Shown: positions 33,465 through 38,489 of the stretch, one piece after another
Layout of the letters: each line of letters opens with the position of its first letter
Position numbering within the stretch: the first letter of the stretch is position 1
DNA from: Desulfotignum sp.
Lineage (GTDB): Bacteria; Desulfobacterota; Desulfobacteria; Desulfobacterales; Desulfobacteraceae
Length of the DNA stretch: 38,489 bases
NCBI GenBank assembly: GCA_011389575.1
Contig: JAABUB010000026.1
Span: 1 to 38,489 of the forward strand
Direction of reading: 5' to 3'
Translations under genes and position numbers: made by a program
The notes under the pieces: model-generated
Database searches by the model: none
Seen by the model: the letters and a program-made list of their open reading frames with translations, nothing else
Told to the model about the DNA's origin: nothing

Positions 33465-34241
33465 TTACTCAGGCTTGAAATATGCCTGAATTGCCTGCAC
33501 ATATGCATTGTATTCCACCTTTGATCTCACATTGAATACGGTTTGAATGGTGTCCCGGGTCAGCACCTCATCGGTTTTTCCCATGGCAGTGATCTGTCCG
33601 TTTTTTAAAAAAACCATTTCATGGCAAAAGCTGGCAGCCAGGTTTATATCATGGAGAACGGCAATCACTGTTTTTTTATCCTTCTGCACCGCGTTTTTTA
33701 CCAGGCCCAGCAAATGGAAGCTGTGGTGGATATCCATACTGGAGAATGCTTCATCCAGCAGCAGGACCGGTGTGTCCTGGCACAGGGCTCTGGCAAACGC
33801 ACATCGCTGCTTTTCCCCTCCGGACAGTTCGGTTATATGCCGGTTACCAAGATGGGTGATGCCGGTCATCTCCATGGCCTGTTCCACTGCACACAGGTCA
33901 GCATGGGATGGCCGGGAGAACCGGTCTATATGGGGGTGCCGTCCCATCATGATCACCTCTTTTACCAGAAAGGGAAAATTGATTTCATAGCTCTGGGAAA
34001 CCAGAGAAATGGTCTGGGCCACCCTGCGTCTGGAAAGGGATACAACCGGGGCATCTCCCAGAATGACCCGCCCTTTTTCAGGGGACCGGAAACCGCACAT
34101 CAGATCCAGCAGGGTTGTTTTTCCGCTCCCGTTGGGACCAAGAAGCGCATAAAACCTGCCCGGAAAAAACCGGCAGGTCACATCGTGTAAAACCCGGGTA
34201 TCCCCATGAAAAAAGTGTATATGTTCCATGCATATTTCCAT
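33465..34241 (-). CDS. btuD: ABC transporter ATP-binding protein (BtuD/FecE-like)
   Basis: This 258-residue ATPase powers the importer. It has Walker A GPNGSGKTTLLDLMCG, the Q-loop near LVSQSYE, the signature LSGGEKQRCAFARAL, Walker B VLLLDEAFSSMD and the switch His in AVLHDINLA, all intact. The C-terminal RDTIQTVFNVRSKVEYN segment is typical of the FecE/BtuD group. A second Met at 34229 is also possible. It starts 10 bases after the permease gene, and its stop precedes the binding protein by 55 bases, forming a complete CDF importer. Confidence 0.94.
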   Translation of the reverse strand: MEICMEHIHFFHGDTRVLHDVTCRFFPGRFYALLGPNGSGKTTLLDLMCGFRSPEKGRVILGDAPVVSLSRRRVAQTISLVSQSYEINFPFLVKEVIMMGRHPHIDRFSRPSHADLCAVEQAMEMTGITHLGNRHITELSGGEKQRCAFARALCQDTPVLLLDEAFSSMDIHHSFHLLGLVKNAVQKDKKTVIAVLHDINLAASFCHEMVFLKNGQITAMGKTDEVLTRDTIQTVFNVRSKVEYNAYVQAIQAYFKPE

Positions 34242-34251
34242 GATACCCCGA

Positions 34252-35301
34252 TCACATCCGGCTTTTTTTGAAAATCCAGCAGAAAACCGGTCCGCCGATC
34301 AGGGCGGTCAACACCCCGATGGGGATCTCATGGGGCAGTACAGCTCTGGTAATGGTGTCAGCCCATAAAAGAAGTACAGCGCCGGTGAGCATGGAGATCG
34401 GCAGCAGTTTCCGGTTGTCGGGGCCTGTGAGAAACCGCATCATATGGGGAACCAAAAGACCCACAAATCCGATGATACCGGATATGGACACACAGACCGC
34501 AGCCAGCAGAGAACCGGTAACCAGAAGGATCAGGGTGACCTTTTTCACATCCACCCCCAGACTCACGGCAGAGCGGTCTCCCATGGAAATAATGTTCAGA
34601 TCCCTGGCATAAAACACGGCCACCAGAAATCCCAACAGCAAAACCCCTGCCACAAGCAGAAACTGGGGCCAGGTTTTGGAGGCAAAACTGCCCATGAGCC
34701 AGAAAATAATAACAGACACCTGTTCATCGGCGATGAATTTGAGAAAACTCAGTCCTGCCGACAGGATGGCGGCAACAATAATGCCTGACAGAATAAGGTT
34801 GTTGGATGACAACCCACCGCCCGGGCTGCCCGGGGAATAGGACAAAAACAAAACAAAAAACAAGGTGGCGCAGGCCCCGGCAAAGGCAAATCCCGGAATC
34901 GACACAAAGGCGGCTGAAAGATTCAATAAAATAGCGATACTGGCACCGAACGCGGCCCCTGCAGAAACCCCCAGGGTATATGGATCTGCCAGGGGATTCA
35001 ACAGTATGCCCTGGAAAAGCACCCCGGAAACAGCAAGGGCTGCTCCCACAGCAGCGCAGGTTAAAATTCTGGGCAACCGGATATCAACCAGAACCGTTTC
35101 ATAGGTAACGGTCATGGATGATGGATCATGAGCAGCCCCCATGACTTTTCCCAAAACGATTTTCGGAATGTCCTGGAGGGGAATTTTCATGTATCCCATG
35201 GAAAGAGACAGCAGGATGGATCCCAAAAGGAGAAGGGAAAACAGAACCACCAGAAATTCTGTTTTCCCTTTGGGTATGGCAGCCGGTATACTGGAGAACA
35301 T
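34252..35301 (-). CDS. btuC: ABC transporter permease, BtuC/FecCD family
   Basis: The 349-residue inner-membrane protein has about nine or ten hydrophobic segments and the family phrases RLPRILTCAAVGAALAVSGVLFQ, NPLADPYTLGVSAGAAFGAS, GDRSAVSLGVDV, ISGIIGFVGLLVPHMMR and DTITRAVLPHEIPIGVLTALIGGPVF (landmarks). The ATG at 35301 is chosen because AGGA lies 8 bases upstream and because the frame upstream runs through a terminator and riboswitch. With the ATPase and binding protein it forms a corrinoid-type importer, first in the operon. Confidence 0.94.
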   Translation of the reverse strand: MFSSIPAAIPKGKTEFLVVLFSLLLLGSILLSLSMGYMKIPLQDIPKIVLGKVMGAAHDPSSMTVTYETVLVDIRLPRILTCAAVGAALAVSGVLFQGILLNPLADPYTLGVSAGAAFGASIAILLNLSAAFVSIPGFAFAGACATLFFVLFLSYSPGSPGGGLSSNNLILSGIIVAAILSAGLSFLKFIADEQVSVIIFWLMGSFASKTWPQFLLVAGVLLLGFLVAVFYARDLNIISMGDRSAVSLGVDVKKVTLILLVTGSLLAAVCVSISGIIGFVGLLVPHMMRFLTGPDNRKLLPISMLTGAVLLLWADTITRAVLPHEIPIGVLTALIGGPVFCWIFKKSRM

Positions 35302-35325
35302 GGCGCATCCTGTTGCTGAGACATT

Positions 35326-35357
35326 AAAAAACCCATACCAGAAATATCTGATATGGG
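35326..35357 (-). terminator. Regulated intrinsic terminator of the cobalamin operon leader
   Basis: On the minus strand CCCATATCAGA (35357-35347) pairs with TCTGGTATGGG (35342-35332) around a 4-base loop, followed by six T residues. It lies between the riboswitch and the btuC ATG, so it is probably the expression platform. Confidence 0.8.
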
Positions 35358-35419
35358 AACCGTTTTTATCCGCATAAGGTTGATCTACCCAAGCCCTCGC
35401 AAGTATAACGATCAACTTT

Positions 35420-35573
35420 TCAGGCAGGTTTTCTGACTCCCGGATCTGCTTACTGACCACCCTTCCCGTTTGTCATCAGTGGTTGTGTGGCGTTCATCCC
35501 CGGTTACAGCGGCGGGTCCGTTCCTGATTTTCACAAGATTTCCTTTTACCTGCATGCGCAGCACCTGAAACAA
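35420..35573 (-). promoter_or_regulatory. Cobalamin riboswitch
   Basis: The minus strand shows the class I cobalamin-riboswitch landmarks in order: CAGGTGCT (from 35568), AAAAGGAAATC, the core GACCCGCCGCTGTAACCGG-type segment (about 35504-35524), CCACTG, and the B12-box-like AGTCAGAAAACCTGCCTG (about 35437-35420) that closes the structure. Adenosylcobalamin binding would favour the downstream terminator and shut the operon off when B12 is plentiful. Confidence 0.93.
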
Positions 35574-35579
35574 TTGATC

Positions 35580-35608
35580 ACTTTACCTACTTCCCATTGC
35601 GGTGTCAA
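35580..35608 (-). promoter_or_regulatory. Sigma70 promoter of the cobalamin operon
   Basis: On the minus strand TTGACA (35608-35603) and TAAAGT (35585-35580) are 17 bases apart, so transcription would start just before the riboswitch. Confidence 0.7.
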
Positions 35609-35898
35609 GAAAAAATATGCATAAATCAGTTCAAAACACCTGTATAATTGAGAGCTTAAGTCTGGATGCACGACAGGAGACCAGGGCCGGGAACTTCACC
35701 CGGGCGGCATTTTTGCCAATGGCAGCAAAAAAGTCCGGGCCAATTGCCATCCAGGCTAAATTCCTGGCAACCGAAATCCCTTTCCATGCACGGTTGCCCT
35801 GCCCTAAAATTGTCCGTGTATTGCGTTTTGAACAAGTTACCTGTATTTTACAAACAGTTACCATTTCTTTTTACCACAGGATGCATGAAAGCGCCCCC

Positions 35899-37140
35899 AT
35901 GAAATTCGACACCTACCCCATAACCGGGATCATCAAAAAAAACCTGGCAGCTGCCGGATATAAACGGCCCACCGATATCCAGTACAAGGCCATTCCCTCC
36001 ATTCTTAAAGGTGAGGATGTTTTGGCCGTAGCCCAGACCGGCACCGGGAAAACAGCTGCTTTTGCCATTCCTGTGATTGACCGGATTCATAAATCCAAGG
36101 GTTCGGAGAAAAAGGCCGGGATACAGTGCATCGTCATGGTGCCCACCCGGGAACTGGCAGGCCAGATAGGGGCGGTATTCACTGCCCTCTCCCGGCACAC
36201 CCGGGTGACTCCTTTGTGCATCTACGGCGGGGTGGAGCAGGAGCAGCAGATTGCACAATTAAAAAAAGGCATCGATATCCTGGTGGCCACCCCGGGCCGG
36301 ATGTTCGATCTTATCAGCCAGGGCGCTGTCACCGTGTCCCGGGTGAACACCCTGGTGCTGGATGAAGCAGACCGGATGCTGGACCAGGGTTTTATCAAAG
36401 ATATCCAGGCCATCAAGAAAAAACTGCCCCAACGGCACCAGACCCTGTTTTTTTCCGCCACCATTGACAAAGAGATCAAAAAACTGGCCTTTTCCCAGGT
36501 GAAAACATCGGCCATCCGAATCCAGATCTCTCCGGATGATCCGGTATCCAAAAATGTCACCCACTGGATGATGAAAATGGCAATGGATGACAAGCGCTTT
36601 TTTCTGCGCCGGTTTGTCAGAGATCATGAAGATGCACGGATCATGGTATTTGTCAGGACAAAGGTCCGGGTGGAACGGGTGGCCAAAGCTTTGGAAAGAA
36701 GCAGCATCGCGTGTGTGACCATCCATGGGGACAAAGACCAGGCAAAGCGGAACCAGGTAATGGCAAAGTTCAAGGCCGGAGAAGACAAGATTCTCATTGC
36801 CACGGATGTGTCGGCCCGGGGCATTGATGTTCCGGATCTGGATTATGTCATAAATTATGATCTGCCCGAAGACCCGGAAAACTATGTGCACCGGGTAGGC
36901 CGCACCGGCAGGGGTACCCGCAGGGGCGAGGCCTTTTCTTTTTGCAGCCCGGAAGAAGAAGCCCTGCTGGAAAAGATCCAGGCCTTGCTCAAAAAACCCA
37001 TTCATATGGTGCCTGTCTCCCTGGAAGAACATGCACAAATTCTAGTGGATCCTACAGATTCGGCCAGCTTGAGGGATATGATACTGGCCGGGGAAGCCCA
37101 AAAAAAGAAGAAATCCAAGAAAAAAACAAAGAAGTCCTGA
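35899..37140 (+). CDS. rhlE: DEAD-box ATP-dependent RNA helicase (RhlE-like)
   Basis: The 413-residue product has every DEAD-box motif: Q motif RPTDIQYKAI, motif I AQTGTGKTAAF, Ia PTRELAGQ, GG (CIYGG), TPGR, II LDEADRM, III FFSATI, IV VFVRTK, V ATDVSARGIDVPDLDYVINYD (landmark) and VI HRVGRTGR. It ends in a Lys-rich tail, as in RhlE-type helicases that remodel RNA in ribosome assembly or cold adaptation. ATG at 35899 opens the conserved MKFDTYPI; an in-frame ATG at 35881 is an alternative. The frame is open upstream to 35602, but that part looks non-coding. The stretch 35609-35898 holds only a weak promoter-like TTGCGT-N17-TATTTT at 35821-35849. Confidence 0.95.
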   Translation: MKFDTYPITGIIKKNLAAAGYKRPTDIQYKAIPSILKGEDVLAVAQTGTGKTAAFAIPVIDRIHKSKGSEKKAGIQCIVMVPTRELAGQIGAVFTALSRHTRVTPLCIYGGVEQEQQIAQLKKGIDILVATPGRMFDLISQGAVTVSRVNTLVLDEADRMLDQGFIKDIQAIKKKLPQRHQTLFFSATIDKEIKKLAFSQVKTSAIRIQISPDDPVSKNVTHWMMKMAMDDKRFFLRRFVRDHEDARIMVFVRTKVRVERVAKALERSSIACVTIHGDKDQAKRNQVMAKFKAGEDKILIATDVSARGIDVPDLDYVINYDLPEDPENYVHRVGRTGRGTRRGEAFSFCSPEEEALLEKIQALLKKPIHMVPVSLEEHAQILVDPTDSASLRDMILAGEAQKKKKSKKKTKKS

Positions 37141-37169
37141 TCCGGATGATGCCCGCAATCCAGGTGCCG

Positions 37170-37205
37170 CTCCTCATTTTCTTGTTTTTTTCAGCAACTG
37201 AGGAG
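37170..37205. other. Weak inverted repeat between convergent helicase and radical SAM genes
   Basis: CTCCTCA (37170-37176) and TGAGGAG (37199-37205) flank a 22-base T-rich centre. It is the only candidate for a terminator here, but no T run follows either arm. Confidence 0.25.
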
Positions 37206-37212
37206 TAAGTCA

Positions 37213-38217
37213 CTAAGGCTGTGGATAGATTTCCTGTTTGAGCATGCAGCAGGCGATTCTGTGGGCTGGTTCGCCGTCTGCCAGGTAATCCAGGTTGCCC
37301 GGCTGGATGATTTTGTTCATGACACAGCCTTCCGGTATGGTCAGCTCAAACAGGTGGGTTTCGTTGACAGGTGGCGATGGAACAAGCGCGTCGTTCTCTA
37401 TGGTATAGGCATGCAGGGGATAATCTTCGCACAAGGGGCAGCGGTACACCCGGCCGTTGGGAAACACAAAATAATTGTCCGCCACAAGGCCGGCGCATAC
37501 AAAGGTCTCCTCCGGGTCCAGAAACACCTTGGGATAGGTGACAATGACACCGGTTTGTGCAATGGTCCGGGCAACTTCTGGAATGACCGACAACCAGAGG
37601 TCTTTTGATACCTGGCCTGTTTTTTTGGCTGCAGCGGATTTTCCCCGCATGCCGATGACCTGGATGAAAAACCGGTCAATATCAAGGGATGCCACCAGCT
37701 CCGGCATCCGGGAAAGTTCGTGCAGGTTTTTGTCCGATACGGTATAGATCATGGAACAGGCAAACCCTTTTTTTCTGGCCCGGTGTATGCCTGAGAGAAC
37801 TGCATCATAGCTGCCCTTGCCCCGGATGGCATCATTGGTGGCTGGCGTGGCCCCGTCCAGGGAAAAGGAGATGACATCCACCTCAGCAGGGGTGATTTTT
37901 TCCAGGATGTCGTGAAAAAGAAACCCGTTGGTGTCAATGGTAATGGAATGAAACCCCAGCCTTCGGGCTACTTTTATAGCAGTTGGCAAATCCTTGTGCA
38001 GGGTGGGTTCTCCTCCTAAAAAAATCAGGTTGGTCTGAAAAGCCTTTTTTGCAAACAGGCCCAGCCACCGCTGGATGGTCTCAATGGAAAGGGTTTTGTT
38101 TCCGTGTTGGTCCGGGTTGATATAGCAATGGGAACACGACAGATTGCATTGGGTTAAGATGTGAAAAAAAAGGTTGGCAGATTCTTTGGAAAAGGCAACA
38201 GTCTTTTTTTGCATCAT
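37213..38217 (-). CDS. Radical SAM protein with SPASM-like C-terminal cysteines
   Basis: The 334-residue product has the cluster motif CNLSCSHC (Cys24, 28, 31), binding [4Fe-4S] and S-adenosylmethionine. Typical barrel landmarks are FLGGEPTLHKDLP, TIDTNGFL and SFSLDGATPATNDAIRGKGSYD. C-terminal cysteines (FVCAGLVAD, YRCPLCEDYP, GCVMNK, ACC) suggest auxiliary-cluster binding, as in SPASM/twitch peptide- or protein-modifying enzymes. The substrate is unknown. Its ATG directly follows the purF stop (TAG-ATG-ATG), so translation is almost certainly coupled to purF. No small peptide-substrate ORF is evident nearby. Confidence 0.92.
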   Translation of the reverse strand: MMQKKTVAFSKESANLFFHILTQCNLSCSHCYINPDQHGNKTLSIETIQRWLGLFAKKAFQTNLIFLGGEPTLHKDLPTAIKVARRLGFHSITIDTNGFLFHDILEKITPAEVDVISFSLDGATPATNDAIRGKGSYDAVLSGIHRARKKGFACSMIYTVSDKNLHELSRMPELVASLDIDRFFIQVIGMRGKSAAAKKTGQVSKDLWLSVIPEVARTIAQTGVIVTYPKVFLDPEETFVCAGLVADNYFVFPNGRVYRCPLCEDYPLHAYTIENDALVPSPPVNETHLFELTIPEGCVMNKIIQPGNLDYLADGEPAHRIACCMLKQEIYPQP

Positions 38218-38489
38218 CTATCCCATGCACTGCTTGGTGAATTTGGGGTCAAAAGGCACGGGATAGTTTCCGTCAAAGCAGGCTTTACAGAAATTATGCT
38301 CCGGGTCGGTAACCCCGGAAGCCTCAAGCATGCCTTCAATGGACAGATAATGCAGAGAATCCAGTCCCAGATAGTCCCGCAGTTCATCCACCGATTTTTG
38401 GGCCGCAATAAGCTCGCCTTTGGAGGAAAAGTCAATGCCGTAATAACAGGGAAACCTGTGGGGCGGACAGGAGATACGCATGTGCACCT
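38218..38489 (-). CDS. purF: Amidophosphoribosyltransferase, C-terminal end (partial, 5' end outside window)
   Basis: The 90 visible codons carry the C-terminal PurF phrases HMRISCPP, CYYGIDFSSKGELIA, LGLDSLHYLSIEGMLEA and FCKACFDGNYPVPF. PurF makes 5-phosphoribosylamine from PRPP and glutamine, the first step of purine synthesis. The GTG at 38487 is internal, since the catalytic Cys and PRPP motifs lie outside the window. The conserved CxxC-containing tail suggests the iron-sulfur type. The stop touches the start of the radical SAM gene. Confidence 0.95.
   Translation of the reverse strand, partial: VHMRISCPPHRFPCYYGIDFSSKGELIAAQKSVDELRDYLGLDSLHYLSIEGMLEASGVTDPEHNFCKACFDGNYPVPFDPKFTKQCMG

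Noticed and set aside
35302-35460. N-terminal extension of the BtuC permease
   Set aside because: This stretch encodes the riboswitch end and a terminator; the start at 35301 has its own SD.
35602-35898. N-terminal extension of the DEAD-box helicase
   Set aside because: The frame is open, but the translation has no helicase-like content, the conserved N-terminus begins at 35899, and the cobalamin-operon promoter overlaps the region.
1-38489. CRISPR arrays, insertion sequences, prophage or rRNA
   Set aside because: No regularly spaced repeats, transposase or integrase reading frames, attachment-like repeats or rRNA landmarks were seen.

Overview
This window appears to come from an anaerobic, moderate-GC deltaproteobacterium, most likely a sulfate reducer of the Desulfobacteraceae type. 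The evidence is a tungsten/molybdenum aldehyde:ferredoxin oxidoreductase, ferredoxin-like proteins, an FNR-type regulator, the oxygen-independent (Cbi) cobalamin route and a TAXI-type TRAP transporter. The genus is an inference; there is no rRNA or other phylogenetic anchor here. I see no phage, insertion sequence, CRISPR array or tRNA gene. Genes are dense and many overlap by 1-4 bases, so most of the window reads as operons.

Layout. 1-925: the cut-off end of a Fur/PerR-type regulator, then the wreck of a secreted Sel1-repeat/sulfatase-modifying-factor protein. 897-2959 (minus): aroF-aroB, the first two shikimate steps. 3225-5098 (plus): minC-minD-minE division-site genes, driven from a region that also holds the divergent aroF promoter. 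5244-9723 (minus): aspS, hisS and hisD. 10141-14790: a redox island with aldehyde:ferredoxin oxidoreductase and a CRP/FNR regulator on the minus strand, and divergently an HD-domain protein, a two-cluster ferredoxin-like protein and a 43-residue mini-ferredoxin. A perfect FNR-type box lies between the two arms. 14913-17796: TAXI TRAP binding protein and fused permease, ending in a very strong terminator. 17995-21297: a MarR regulator facing, and overlapping, a LuxR-type response regulator with its Cache/PAS histidine kinase. 21407-22292: a MoaD/ThiS-like protein and an RNA 2',3'-cyclic phosphodiesterase. 22402-24660 (minus): a large FapA/DUF342 protein.

24760-35608 (minus) is one cobalamin regulon. 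A sigma70 promoter, a cobalamin riboswitch and an intrinsic terminator precede btuC-btuD-btuF-type importer genes. They are followed by cbiL, a nucleoside-recognition-domain membrane protein, cbiET, cbiF, cbiG, cbiH, cobO and cbiP, almost all overlapping or tightly spaced. The operon thus joins corrinoid uptake, ring methylation and contraction, adenosylation and amidation under B12 feedback. Other genes needed for the pathway (cbiA, B, C, D, J and nucleotide-loop genes) are not in the window. The right end holds a DEAD-box helicase (plus), then a radical SAM gene directly downstream of the cut-off purF (minus).

No confident new system stands out. The points most worth a second look are the cbiG/cbiH junction (internal start or programmed frameshift), the FNR-linked redox island with its mini-ferredoxin and structured DNA upstream of the oxidoreductase gene, the membrane protein inside the B12 operon, and the purF-radical SAM pair.
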